64,000 nucleotides of DNA from Actinomycetota bacterium (GTDB taxonomy: Bacteria; Actinomycetota; Actinomycetes; Streptosporangiales; Streptosporangiaceae). Under the pieces are notes generated by a model. That model worked only from the letters and a program-made list of their open reading frames with translations, made no database searches and was not told where the DNA came from. The translations under genes were made by a program, and so were the position numbers. Below, in pieces: positions 18,196-26,671 of the stretch. Location of the stretch: the NCBI GenBank assembly GCA_027313705.1, contig DAHVDE010000057.1, forward strand, positions 1 through 64,000. The letters are read 5' to 3'. The stretch's first letter is position 1; each line of letters starts with the position of its first letter.

Positions 18196-18800
18196 CCAGG
18201 TCCGTCGTCGGTGCTCACGGCCGCCAGGGCCGCGAGCACCACATCAAGGTCGGCCGTTGCCCGCTCGACCAGCGACCCGACGGGACGCACGCACCAGGTG
18301 AGGCGGGTGCCTTCGGCCGTCGCGAGCAAGATCCTGGCGACCTGCCAAGGCGGCCTCCCTCCGCCAAGCTCACCAGCCGCGATCGCCTGCGCCGCGAGCG
18401 CGGCCAAGTGCTCTTCGATGATCAGCCAGCCCTCCGCGAGCAACCGCCGCATCGTGTCATCCTGAAGATCAACTGCGAGCGTGGCCAGCGCGTTGGCGGT
18501 ATTGCCCGGCGAGTCAAGGTCATCGAAGCCCCAGAGCGCGGCCGCGCGCAGCCGCGCAAGCGGTGACCCAAGACCCGCCTCCGCCGCCACCAGCCCTGGC
18601 TCGATCGACGCGACCCAGCGCCGGTCGAGCTCGACGAACAGCCGCTGCTTGGAGCCGAACCGCTTGATCAGCGTGGCGGCCGAGGCACCGGCTCGGGCGG
18701 CGGCACGCTGCAGCGTGAAGTTAGCCGGACCGCACTCGAACAGCACCTCTTGGGCAGCGGCGAGCAACCGCTCGTCGTCGATTACCCGAGGTCGCGCCAT
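18186..18800 (-). CDS. TetR-family regulator
   Basis: 204 residues. N-terminal helix-turn-helix: LLAAAQEVLFECGPANFTLQRAAARAGASAATLIKRFGSKQRLF. The C-terminal ligand-binding half is divergent and Ala-rich. The gene is convergent with the SDR gene, overlapping it by ten bases. It probably controls the SDR promoter through the inverted repeat at 17201-17230. Confidence 0.85.
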   Translation of the reverse strand: MARPRVIDDERLLAAAQEVLFECGPANFTLQRAAARAGASAATLIKRFGSKQRLFVELDRRWVASIEPGLVAAEAGLGSPLARLRAAALWGFDDLDSPGNTANALATLAVDLQDDTMRRLLAEGWLIIEEHLAALAAQAIAAGELGGGRPPWQVARILLATAEGTRLTWCVRPVGSLVERATADLDVVLAALAAVSTDDGPGQR

Positions 18801-19656
18801 TCAGGACCCCCGATTCCTGCCTCGCCCGCGCCTGCCCGCCTCGCCTCGCCCGCCCTGACGCGCGGTCCCCTCGCGATCGCTCTGGCGCACGGTCGCGCTG
18901 ACGTGGTCGGCCTCCCGGCACCGAAGGTGCCCGGCACGCTAGCCCAGGCCGCCGAACTGGCCGGCTCCCGCTGGCCGATGATGAGCCGCTGGATACCAAG
19001 GCCCACCGCCAGCTAAACCACGGCGGTCGAGGTGCCGATGTCCGCTTGTCGTGACCAGGCGCAATCAGGAAGTCATAACCAAGGTTGCACCGCCAGCCCA
19101 AGCCCCATCAACCCTATACGCAAGCCGCCATTCTTGTCGCGCCCCGCCAGCCCCCACAACCCCGCAACGTGGACACCAGCGCGGGCCACCCCCCGAGCCC
19201 AACCCCCACAACCCCGCAACGTAGGGACCCTGACACCCACAACCCCACAACATGGGCACCAGCGCAGGCCAGCGCAGGCCAGCGCAGGGCCAGAACCCCC
19301 AAGCCGAGCGGACGGTCACATTCAGCGACGCACCGGCCGCCGCTATCAGGCCGCGGAAGCACCCGCCCCCGCACCCACACACGGCGCGGGGCCTGCCACC
19401 CCGCCGACCCCACAAACCTGCAACGTGAGGACCGGAGCCTGGCCAGCTCGGGCCAGAGCCCCCACGACGCCACAGCGTGGCGACCGGAGCGGGTCAGCGC
19501 CGGAGCCCCAACCCCCCACAACCCCGCAACGTGGGGACCCTGGCACCCACAACCCCACAACGTGAGGACCGGATCCGGGACCTGAGCCGGGACCGGAGCC
19601 GGGCCAGTAATCGGAGGCCGTGCGACGCTACAGCGGTGGGGCAAGGCTCTGTGGCG
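18801..19656. other. long non-coding stretch with dispersed repeats
   Basis: About 850 bases with no convincing gene. Frames on both strands are low-complexity and lack ribosome binding sites. The right half (19152-19571) is a family of 26-bp repeats described separately. The left part (18801-19100) shows nothing clear beyond GC-rich short repeats of GCCTCGCCCGCC type. Confidence 0.6.
19152..19571. repeat. seven-copy family of ~26-bp degenerate palindromic repeats
   Basis: Copies begin near 19152, 19204, 19236, 19408, 19460, 19515 and 19547. The shared core is CCCCACAACCCCGCAACGTG followed by GGGACC. The ends CCCCAC and GTGGGG are inverted, perfectly so in the copy at 19515. Spacing is 52, 32, 172, 52, 55 and 32 bases, and the blocks 19199-19260 and 19510-19571 are near-duplicates. 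This looks like duplication of a larger unit rather than a CRISPR array. Confidence 0.7.
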
Positions 19657-21093
19657 TCATGATGTTGGGTGGTGGCTGGCGCGGGGGTTCGCTCGTTGCC
19701 CTGCCAGCTTTTTCTTGGCAAGTTTCCGCAGCTCGGTCAGGCCATGGTCGAGGCCGTTGACGAAGATCGCGAGATCTTCTTCGGAGACCGCGCGGTAGTC
19801 GGCGGTCACGCCGAACGCGAACGTCTCAAGGTAGGAGAAGATGGCCACTCCGAAGTGGAGGCGGTCGCCGATCGGCACGTAAGGGTAAAGCTCGGAGAGC
19901 TTACGACCAAGCAGGTAGAGCGGGAACCTGGGTCCTGGAACGTTAGTGGTCACCGTCTGCACCAGCGGTTGCGGTATACGGAAGGCGGCCCGTGAGCCGA
20001 GCGCGAGCAGCGAAGGCGCAGCGAAGCCGGCCAGCCCGGTCAGGAACTCGGCGCCAACCGCCTGCCTGGTCCGCTTCAGGTCGTCAAGCTGCAGGTGCAG
20101 CGACCAGAGCCGGCCGACCGGATCGGTTTCGCCGACCGGCAGGTTCGCGAGCATAGCGGACAGGCGGTTGGTCACCGGCTGGTGTTCGTCAGGGCCGCGC
20201 AGCGACACCGGCACCAGCGAGCGCACGACGAGGTCGGGGCTGAGTTCGCCGCGGGCGGCGAGCAGGTCAGCGAACGCGGCGGTCGTCATCGCGAGTACGA
20301 CGTCGTTGACGGTCACTGCGAACGCCTGGCGAACCCGCCTGATGTGCGAAATCGAAGCGGTGGCCCAGGTCCACCGCCGGTGCGGGCCGATCGGCCCGTT
20401 CAGCGAGGACGCCGACGGCTTGGCCAGCCTGCGCGCGCTACCTGTCAGTCCCCGCCCGAAATCCGCCAGGTCGGCCATCGTGGGCAGCCTTGCCCCGATC
20501 AGCCGGGGCAGGTCGGCTAGCTGCCTGGTCGGCCAGGTAATGGTGTCAACCGCGCCGCCTATTATCAGCTCGGCCGCCGAGGGGGCAGGTCTCGGCTCCC
20601 ACGGCTTGGCGGCTGGCGGGTTCGGCTTAGGACTCAGGTCGAACAGCTCTGCCATCAAGTCAGAACCGCCGATGCCGTCCACCATGCAGTGATGGACCTT
20701 AGACAAGATCGCCCAGCGGCCGCCTTCAAGCCCTTCGAGGAACCACGCCTCCCACAACGGCCGGTCCCGGTCAAGCCGCTGGGCGAACACCCGGCTCGCT
20801 AGCTCGCGCAGTTCGGCCGGCCCGCCAGGCGGCGGCACGGCGGCATGCCGCAGGTGGTAGCCGAGCTCGAACTCCCGGTCATCGGCCCAGAAAGGACGAA
20901 AAATTTCAAGCGGCACGGTTCGCACGACCTGCCGATACCTGGGCACGGCAGGAAGTTTCGCCGCCAGCAACTCCGCCAGTTCGCCGTAACTCGGCGCCGG
21001 ACCCTTGAATACCGCAAGCGAGCCGATATGCATCGGCACATTACGGTGCTCGACAAAGTAAAAACCCGCGTCAAGCGTGCTCAGCCGCTCCAC
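19657..21093 (-). CDS. wax ester synthase/diacylglycerol acyltransferase (WS/DGAT)
   Basis: GTG 21093, with GGGAGG six bases upstream, gives 478 residues. The start ERLSTLDAGFYFVEHRNVPMHIGSL is characteristic, and the catalytic HHxxxDG is KVHHCMVDG at about residue 134. The family motif for the second domain (RRWTWA, VNDVVLAMTTAAF, NVPGPRFPLYLLG) is also there. It esterifies acyl-CoA to diacylglycerol or fatty alcohol at the membrane, forming storage lipid. Actinomycetes typically carry several copies. Confidence 0.94.
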   Translation of the reverse strand: MERLSTLDAGFYFVEHRNVPMHIGSLAVFKGPAPSYGELAELLAAKLPAVPRYRQVVRTVPLEIFRPFWADDREFELGYHLRHAAVPPPGGPAELRELASRVFAQRLDRDRPLWEAWFLEGLEGGRWAILSKVHHCMVDGIGGSDLMAELFDLSPKPNPPAAKPWEPRPAPSAAELIIGGAVDTITWPTRQLADLPRLIGARLPTMADLADFGRGLTGSARRLAKPSASSLNGPIGPHRRWTWATASISHIRRVRQAFAVTVNDVVLAMTTAAFADLLAARGELSPDLVVRSLVPVSLRGPDEHQPVTNRLSAMLANLPVGETDPVGRLWSLHLQLDDLKRTRQAVGAEFLTGLAGFAAPSLLALGSRAAFRIPQPLVQTVTTNVPGPRFPLYLLGRKLSELYPYVPIGDRLHFGVAIFSYLETFAFGVTADYRAVSEEDLAIFVNGLDHGLTELRKLAKKKLAGQRANPRASHHPTS

Positions 21094-21258
21094 GGTCAAC
21101 CTCCCGCCGCGCCGGTCCCCCGTCTTCATCATTCCTAGCCGATGGCGGTCACAATCAGGTGCAGCCCGATCCCTGGCAACTCCTGGGCACCCGCTCAAGC
21201 GCCAGATCAGCTTGTCGGCTCGACCTACGTAGCTGATAACTACCTAGATCGGAGCTAC

Positions 21259-21647
21259 ATGGCCAAGGGCTTGGTTGGCAGGACTAGAGAGTTGACCCCG
21301 CTCGACCGGCGGCTTGCTACGTCACCGCAGGTGGCGGCGGTCTGGCGATCGCCATCAGGGGACGGCATCAAGTCGGAAAATCGCGCCTGGTGCAGGAGTT
21401 ATGCGACCGGAGCGGGACTCCCTACCTGTTTTACACCGCAACAAGAGGGCCGTCTCCCGTTGAGGCGGTGACCACGTTCCTGACCGAGCTGAGGGACTCG
21501 GGGCTTGACTGGCCAGAAGCGATCGCCGTCGGCGGCTGGTGGAACCATGCCTTTCAGCCGGAGATCGACCTCGTCGGCGCTGACAGCCGGGGTCACCAGG
21601 CAGGTGGCGCTGTGCTGGAGGCCGCGGGAGGTCGTGGCGGCCTTTGA
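21259..21647 (+). pseudogene. decayed AAA ATPase (DUF234/ATPase_2-type), frameshifted and internally deleted
   Basis: From ATG 21259 one frame reads KGLVGRTRELTPLDRRLA, the usual start of archaeal-type AAA ATPases. The reading then moves to another frame near 21325-21333 and continues GGGLAIAIRGRHQVGKSRLV, a Walker A loop, then QELCDRSGTPYLFYTATRG. After about 25 residues it jumps to VGGWWNHAFQPEIDLVGAD, which in intact relatives lies in the C-terminal nuclease-like DUF234 domain. Roughly 300 residues are therefore missing, including Walker B. The remnant sits at the end of the encapsulin-type operon, suggesting past rearrangement. Confidence 0.75.
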
Positions 21648-21651
21648 CCCG

Positions 21652-23073
21652 TCAGGCAGACCCGTGACTTAGCGGACGCTCAGTGGCCGCAGAACCCGCG
21701 AGCCAGGAGGCGGCGACCAGCGCGAGCGCGAGGCCGGACATCACTGCCCAGGCGAGGTGATAGGCACTGGCTGAGCTTGTCCCGCTCGGCGTCGCGGCGA
21801 GCAGGAGCGTGAACGCCGACAGGCTGACAATCGCGCCGATAGCGCGGGCGGTGACCGACATGGCCGTGCCCGAGCCGAGTGCCGTCGCTGGCACGGCACC
21901 GACCACGACCGAGCTCAGCGAGGTGATCAGGAATCCGAGCCCGGCGCTGGTCGCCACGATCGCGGGCAAGACGATTTCCGGATAGCTCGGCACCCGGCCC
22001 GCGCCGAGGAAGAGCGCCAGCAGGCCGGCCGCGAGCATCGCGGCACCAGGCACCGCGACCTGGCGCGGGCGCAGACGGTTCGTCAGCCGTGCCGCGACCA
22101 GTGCGGCGGCAGCCTGGACGATCGGGCCAGGCGTGATAGCCAGGCCAGCCCTGGCGGGCGAGTAGCGCCACACGCCGATCAGGAAAAGCACCATCCCGAA
22201 AGGCAGCGCGAACATGACCAGGCCGGCCAGCACCATAGCGACATTGCCAAGCCGGACCGCGGGGATACGCAGCAGCCCGAGGTCGATGACCGGCGCGCTG
22301 ACAACAAGAGTGCGGAGCACGAACAACGCACCGAGCCCGAGCCCGGTGACCATGGCGAGGTCGGTACGCCAGGCCAGCACGCCCCATGCCTTAGCCTCGA
22401 CGACGGCCAGCGCGAACAAGCCCACCGCACCGCCGAGCAACACGACTCCGGTCAGGTCAGGCAGCGAGCGAGGCGCGGCAGCGGGCTGGGCCTGCACGGC
22501 AGCGGGCTGGGCCTGCGCACCGCGCAGGGCAAGTACGGCGCCCGCTAGCGCCAGCACGCCGATCGGCACCTGCAGGCCGAAGACCGCCCGCCAGCCGAGC
22601 CACGAGACCAGGAGACCGCCCACGGAAGGGCCTGCCGCCATGGCGGCTGACTGGGTGGCCGCCCAGAGCCCGACCGCAGAGCCGCGCCGCTGCGGCGGGA
22701 ACCTGGGCAGGATCAGCGTGAGCGCGATCGGCGTGATCGTGCCACCGCCCGCGCCCTGCACGAACCTGGCCGCCACGAGCGCCCCGGCCGAAGGAGCCAC
22801 GGCGCAGCCAAGTGCGGCCAGCGTGAAGACGGCCAGGCCAATCGTGAACACCCGCCGGTGGCCGTACCTGTCGGCGAGGCCGCCGGCCGGCAGCAGCGCC
22901 GCCGTGTAGGTCACCGTGTAGCCGTCGATCACCCAGGAGATCCCGGTGATCCCCGTGCCGGGGAAGCTCGCCAGCATGCCGGGGATCGCGATGCTCACGA
23001 TGTAGAAGTCGATGGCACCGAGGAACACGCCCGCGCACAAGAAGGCGAGCACGGGCCACCGCCTTCCGCTCAC
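21652..23073 (-). CDS. MFS transporter, DHA2 (14-TM) drug exporter type
   Basis: 473 residues with about 14 hydrophobic segments. The DHA2 features are visible: start FLGAIDFYIVSIAIPGM (the D-x-x-I/V-V-x-x-A-x-P motif C), WVIDGYTVTYTAALLPAGGLADRYGHRR, and RFVQGAGGGTITP. GTG overlaps the CoA-ligase stop by four bases, so it is the last gene of the nine-gene operon. It probably exports the cluster product, giving secretion or self-resistance. Confidence 0.9.
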   Translation of the reverse strand: MSGRRWPVLAFLCAGVFLGAIDFYIVSIAIPGMLASFPGTGITGISWVIDGYTVTYTAALLPAGGLADRYGHRRVFTIGLAVFTLAALGCAVAPSAGALVAARFVQGAGGGTITPIALTLILPRFPPQRRGSAVGLWAATQSAAMAAGPSVGGLLVSWLGWRAVFGLQVPIGVLALAGAVLALRGAQAQPAAVQAQPAAAPRSLPDLTGVVLLGGAVGLFALAVVEAKAWGVLAWRTDLAMVTGLGLGALFVLRTLVVSAPVIDLGLLRIPAVRLGNVAMVLAGLVMFALPFGMVLFLIGVWRYSPARAGLAITPGPIVQAAAALVAARLTNRLRPRQVAVPGAAMLAAGLLALFLGAGRVPSYPEIVLPAIVATSAGLGFLITSLSSVVVGAVPATALGSGTAMSVTARAIGAIVSLSAFTLLLAATPSGTSSASAYHLAWAVMSGLALALVAASWLAGSAATERPLSHGSA

Positions 23074-24674
23074 CTCCCCGCGTACCTGGCGCGAAGCTCG
23101 ACCTTGCGCACCTTGCCCGTGACGGTTCTCGGCAGCTCGCCGGTGAGTTCCAGGCGGCTAGGCAAGAACAGGTCGCTGAAGCCCTCGCCCGCCAGGAAAC
23201 CGCGTATCGACTCAAGCGAGGGCGGCTCCCCTTCGGGCACCACGACCGCGCAGACAAGCTCGTCAAAGTCGGTCCGCACCCCGATGACGGCGGCGTCGCG
23301 CACGGCGGGGTGCCGCAGCAGCGTGCTTTCCACCTCTGGCACTGGCACGTTGATGGCCTTGGACACCACGATGTCCTTGATCCTGCCGGTGATCCTGATG
23401 CCGCCACGACCATCCGGCCTGGCCAGGTCGCCGGTGTCGAACCAGCCGTCGGCATCCAGGCAGGCCGCGTACAGCTCCTCGCGCTTGAAGTAGCGAAGGC
23501 ACTGGCTCGGCCCGCGCACCAGGAACAAGCCAGAGCCGTCCTCGCTGGCGGGCACGACCGACGTATCGATGCGGATCTCCATGCCGCCTAGCGGGCTGCC
23601 GTCGCTGTGCTCTGCCCAGTCGGGCGGGTCGGAAGGCCTGGTGATCGTGGTGGCGCCGTTTTCTGTCATGCCCCACAGAGCCACCACCTTGACGTCGAAG
23701 GTGGCCCTGATCCGCTCGAGCACGGTGGGCGGGATCGGGGCTGAACCGCTGATGATGTACCGCAGGCAGCTTAGGTCGCCCGGCTTGTCCTGCTGGGCGG
23801 CAAGCAGGTCGACGAGGAAGTTGGGCGCGCCGTAGAACGTGGTGACCCGGTAGCGCGGCGCGACGTCGACGAACGCCCGCGCGTCCCATACGCCAAGTAT
23901 CAGCGTCGCCCCGCCGCACAGCACCGAGGTGAGCAGCCCGGTCACGTACCCCGAGTAGTGGGTGGCCACGTGGCTGATGAAGGTGACCGTGCCGGCGTCC
24001 TGGCCGAGCACGTCGGCGTAGGCACGGGCGGAGGCGAACAGCGTGTTCTGGCTGTGCAGCACGCCCTTGGACTCACCGGTCGTGCCTGAGGTGAAGAGCA
24101 TGAGGAAGGGTTCGTCTGGCCCGAGCTCGGCACCCGCGGGCACCGCGATGTCCGACCGGCGAGGCGGGCCGAAGAAGTACTCCTCGAACGAGAGCGACCC
24201 TGCGGGCCCTGGCCCGCCCGCCACCACTACCTGCGGCCTGTCCGGCAGTTCGGCCGCCAGGCCGCCGACGAGCTCACCAAGCTTGACCCCGTCCCATTCC
24301 GCCATCGTGACGACGACCTTCGCCTGCGTGAGCCGCAGCACGAAGTCAAGCTCGCGCCTGCGGTAGACGATCAGCAAGGGAGAGAAGATCGCGCCGATCC
24401 TGGCGCAGGCCAGGCCGAGCGGCAGCACTTCCCACCAGTTGGGAAGCTGCACGGTCAGCACGTCGCCGCGGCCGATACCGAGTTGAGTCAGCCTGGCGGC
24501 ACAGCGCTCGGTGATCTCGGCCAGTTCTGCGTAGCTGATCACCAGGTCCTTGCCATCCCTGTGGCTGATCAGCGCGGTAGCCTCCGGCGTCGCCGAGGCG
24601 TAGCGCCGCAGGTCATCAAGGAAAGTCTCGTCCCGCCACCAGCCATGCTCGCGGTAGGTGTCCAAAGTCCGCAC
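23070..24674 (-). CDS. AMP-dependent acyl-CoA synthetase/ligase
   Basis: 534 residues from GTG 24674. ANL-superfamily motifs are intact: FTSGTTGESKGVLHS (A3), WGMTENGATT (A5), the A7/A8 region GWFDTGDLARPDGRGGIRITGRIKD, and the C-terminal catalytic Lys in PRTVTGKVRKVEL. The start (TYREHGWWRDETFLDDLRR) resembles cyclohexanecarboxylate-CoA and related ligases. It should activate a carboxylic acid as acyl-AMP and load it on CoA or directly on an amine. In this operon, lacking NRPS or PKS, it may make the amide or ester of the product. The ribosome binding site is close to the GTG, so a TTG nine bases downstream is an alternative. Confidence 0.92.
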   Translation of the reverse strand: MRTLDTYREHGWWRDETFLDDLRRYASATPEATALISHRDGKDLVISYAELAEITERCAARLTQLGIGRGDVLTVQLPNWWEVLPLGLACARIGAIFSPLLIVYRRRELDFVLRLTQAKVVVTMAEWDGVKLGELVGGLAAELPDRPQVVVAGGPGPAGSLSFEEYFFGPPRRSDIAVPAGAELGPDEPFLMLFTSGTTGESKGVLHSQNTLFASARAYADVLGQDAGTVTFISHVATHYSGYVTGLLTSVLCGGATLILGVWDARAFVDVAPRYRVTTFYGAPNFLVDLLAAQQDKPGDLSCLRYIISGSAPIPPTVLERIRATFDVKVVALWGMTENGATTITRPSDPPDWAEHSDGSPLGGMEIRIDTSVVPASEDGSGLFLVRGPSQCLRYFKREELYAACLDADGWFDTGDLARPDGRGGIRITGRIKDIVVSKAINVPVPEVESTLLRHPAVRDAAVIGVRTDFDELVCAVVVPEGEPPSLESIRGFLAGEGFSDLFLPSRLELTGELPRTVTGKVRKVELRARYAGR

Positions 24675-24690
24675 CGCCTTTCTGAAAGGG

Positions 24691-25401
24691 CTAGGAATGA
24701 AATGACTGTCTGGTAAGGCTCTGATGCACCATGCGGGTGAGCGTCACGATGTCGAACACCGGCACTCCGGTAATGTCTTGGATGTCACGCGCGAATGGCA
24801 CCAGGTCGGTGCACTCGATGATCAATGCTCCCAGTCCGGGATCCACCAGCTGCCCGGTAACGGAGAGCACCTCGCCGCGCAGCCGGTCCACATCAAGATC
24901 ATTCCTTTTTCCGCCAAGAATCACCTCGCCGAACTCGGGCTGGCCGGCCATTCCCGCCACCCGGACTGGCAGTTCGGCGCCGCCGACAGCGGCGAGGTGC
25001 GCCCTGGTCAGCGCTTCCTTCTTGGCCACAAGCAGGCCAACGTGCTGATCGGGCCGCAGCATGGCGGCCACCATCGGCAACTGGATCAGGCTGGAGGTAT
25101 AGACGGGCACTCCGGCCGCGGCTGCGAGCTGCCGCTGGAAGAGCACGAGGAACCCGCAGCCCGTGGTGATCGCGCCGACTCCGGCGGCGGCCAGGTCCGA
25201 GGCCGCCTCGATGAAGGGCCCGAGCAGGGCAGGGTCGGCCTGGGTGACCACCCGCTGCGGTGTCGCCCCGGTGACCACGCGGTAGGCGACGGGGAAGTCG
25301 AAGGTGGCCGGGTTCCTGATGTGGCCGGGAATCTTCGTGAACGCGGTCTGGAGGCAGAGCACCCCGATAGGCACCTCAGCCACGGCCGAACCGCCCGACA
25401 C
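24691..25401 (-). CDS. aspartate/glutamate racemase family protein
   Basis: Up to 236 residues. The two catalytic cysteines expected for the Asp/Glu racemase fold are visible as ITTGCGFLV and ALIIECTDL. These enzymes interconvert D and L amino acids or act as decarboxylases/isomerases (hydantoin racemase, maleate isomerase relatives) without a cofactor. It overlaps the FAD oxidoreductase gene by 26 bases if GTG 25401 is used; GTG 25383 is an alternative start. Next to an FAD amine oxidase, it may supply or recycle a D-amino acid for the encapsulin-associated pathway. Confidence 0.82.
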   Translation of the reverse strand: MSGGSAVAEVPIGVLCLQTAFTKIPGHIRNPATFDFPVAYRVVTGATPQRVVTQADPALLGPFIEAASDLAAAGVGAITTGCGFLVLFQRQLAAAAGVPVYTSSLIQLPMVAAMLRPDQHVGLLVAKKEALTRAHLAAVGGAELPVRVAGMAGQPEFGEVILGGKRNDLDVDRLRGEVLSVTGQLVDPGLGALIIECTDLVPFARDIQDITGVPVFDIVTLTRMVHQSLTRQSFHS

Positions 25402-26671
25402 CGAACGGTGCGGGGTCCACGTCAGGCTCGTCGCCCGCTACGAGCTGGGCGAGCAGCGTGCCCCCGGCCGGAGCCAGGCCCATCCCGATGTAGCCGTGGC
25501 CGCAGGCGACGGACACGTTGGCGTAGGGCGCGGCCCGCCCGATCAGCGGAATGCTGTCTGGGGTGCAGGGCCGCAGGCCGGTCCAGACGCGCCGGTCGGT
25601 TCCGGCCGGCACCTCAGGCAGGTAGGAGCGGACCGTCGCGACGATGCCTTCGACCCGGCGGGCCGACGCCCTGGTGTTCAGCCCGGCAAGCTGTAATGTG
25701 CCGCCGAACCTGAGCCGGTCACCGAACGGCATGAGCGCTACCTTCCCTTCGCTGAGCAGCACGGGCAACTCCGGAGCGGCCGGCGAACTGCCGACGGTGA
25801 CGGTGTAGCCCTTGGCCGGCTGGAGCGCGAGGCGCAAACCGAGCATCCGAGCGCACCGCGCCGACCAGGCACCTGCCGCGATCACGACCTCAGCCGGGCT
25901 GTACTCGCCTTGAGTCGTCCGTACCACGCTGACCGTTCTGGTGCCCGCCCGCCTCGTCACCAGGAAATCGGTGACCCGCGCGCCTGGCAGGAACCTGACC
26001 CCCATCCGCTCGAGCAGCCGGGCGAACGCGGCAAGGAACTCGGGCACGGCCAGGGCCGCGCCCTCGGCGTTGAACAGGGCACCGCGGATGTCAAAGGTCA
26101 CCTGCGGCGCCAGACCGCGCAGTTCGTCCAGGTCAAGCACGCGCAGCGGCACGCCGCGCTCCACGGCCACGGGTACCCCGGTGCACGCTTTGTCGAAAGC
26201 AGTCTTTGTCTTATAGGCCACGATCATGCCAGGCTCCATCAGGCAGCCGGCCAGTTCTGGCTCGGAGCAAAGTTCACGCAAGATGCGCAGGCTGCGGCGC
26301 TTGGTATCGACGAGCACGGCGAAACAGGACCTGACGGCCGCCTCGTTGCACAGCCCGCGGAACCGCCAGAGCCAGGCGATCAGGGCAGGTGACGGCCGCG
26401 GCGTAATCGAGAAGGGGCTGCGAGAACTGGCCAGCCAGCGGAACCCCTGACCGAGCACGCCAGGCTCGGCCAGGGGCATCGCGCCCTGGGTGCCGACGAA
26501 GCCGGTGTTGCCTGACGAGCAGGACTGCGGCCCGCCGACCGGCCCGGCGTCGGCGACCGTCACCGCGAAGCCGCGCAGGCACAGGAAGTACGCGCAGAAC
26601 AGGCCGACCGCGCCTGCGCCTACGACGAGAACGTCAGGGCAGGCTGGCGCGACGGAATCAGGCACGGTCAC
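25376..26671 (-). CDS. FAD-dependent amine/D-amino acid oxidoreductase (DadA-like)
   Basis: GTG 26671 overlaps the encapsulin stop (GTGA) and gives 431 residues. The N-terminal dinucleotide-binding motif VLVVGAGAVGLFCAYFL is followed by a cysteine-serine loop (GGPQSCSSGNTGFVGTQ). The C-terminal block WTGLRPCTPDSIPLIGR and GHGYIGMGLAPAGGTLLA matches the DAO family and DadA small subunits. It would oxidise an amino acid or secondary amine to an imine, passing electrons to oxygen or quinone. Translational coupling to the shell protein makes it a strong cargo candidate. Confidence 0.88.
   Translation of the reverse strand: MTVPDSVAPACPDVLVVGAGAVGLFCAYFLCLRGFAVTVADAGPVGGPQSCSSGNTGFVGTQGAMPLAEPGVLGQGFRWLASSRSPFSITPRPSPALIAWLWRFRGLCNEAAVRSCFAVLVDTKRRSLRILRELCSEPELAGCLMEPGMIVAYKTKTAFDKACTGVPVAVERGVPLRVLDLDELRGLAPQVTFDIRGALFNAEGAALAVPEFLAAFARLLERMGVRFLPGARVTDFLVTRRAGTRTVSVVRTTQGEYSPAEVVIAAGAWSARCARMLGLRLALQPAKGYTVTVGSSPAAPELPVLLSEGKVALMPFGDRLRFGGTLQLAGLNTRASARRVEGIVATVRSYLPEVPAGTDRRVWTGLRPCTPDSIPLIGRAAPYANVSVACGHGYIGMGLAPAGGTLLAQLVAGDEPDVDPAPFGVGRFGRG

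Noticed and set aside
19152-19571. CRISPR array
   Set aside because: Repeats are degenerate, spacing is irregular (32-172 bases), spacers are not unique and no cas gene is present.
18750-19644. Several frames of 70-180 residues on both strands
   Set aside because: Low-complexity translations of GC-rich and 26-bp repeats; none has a start site or a recognisable domain.
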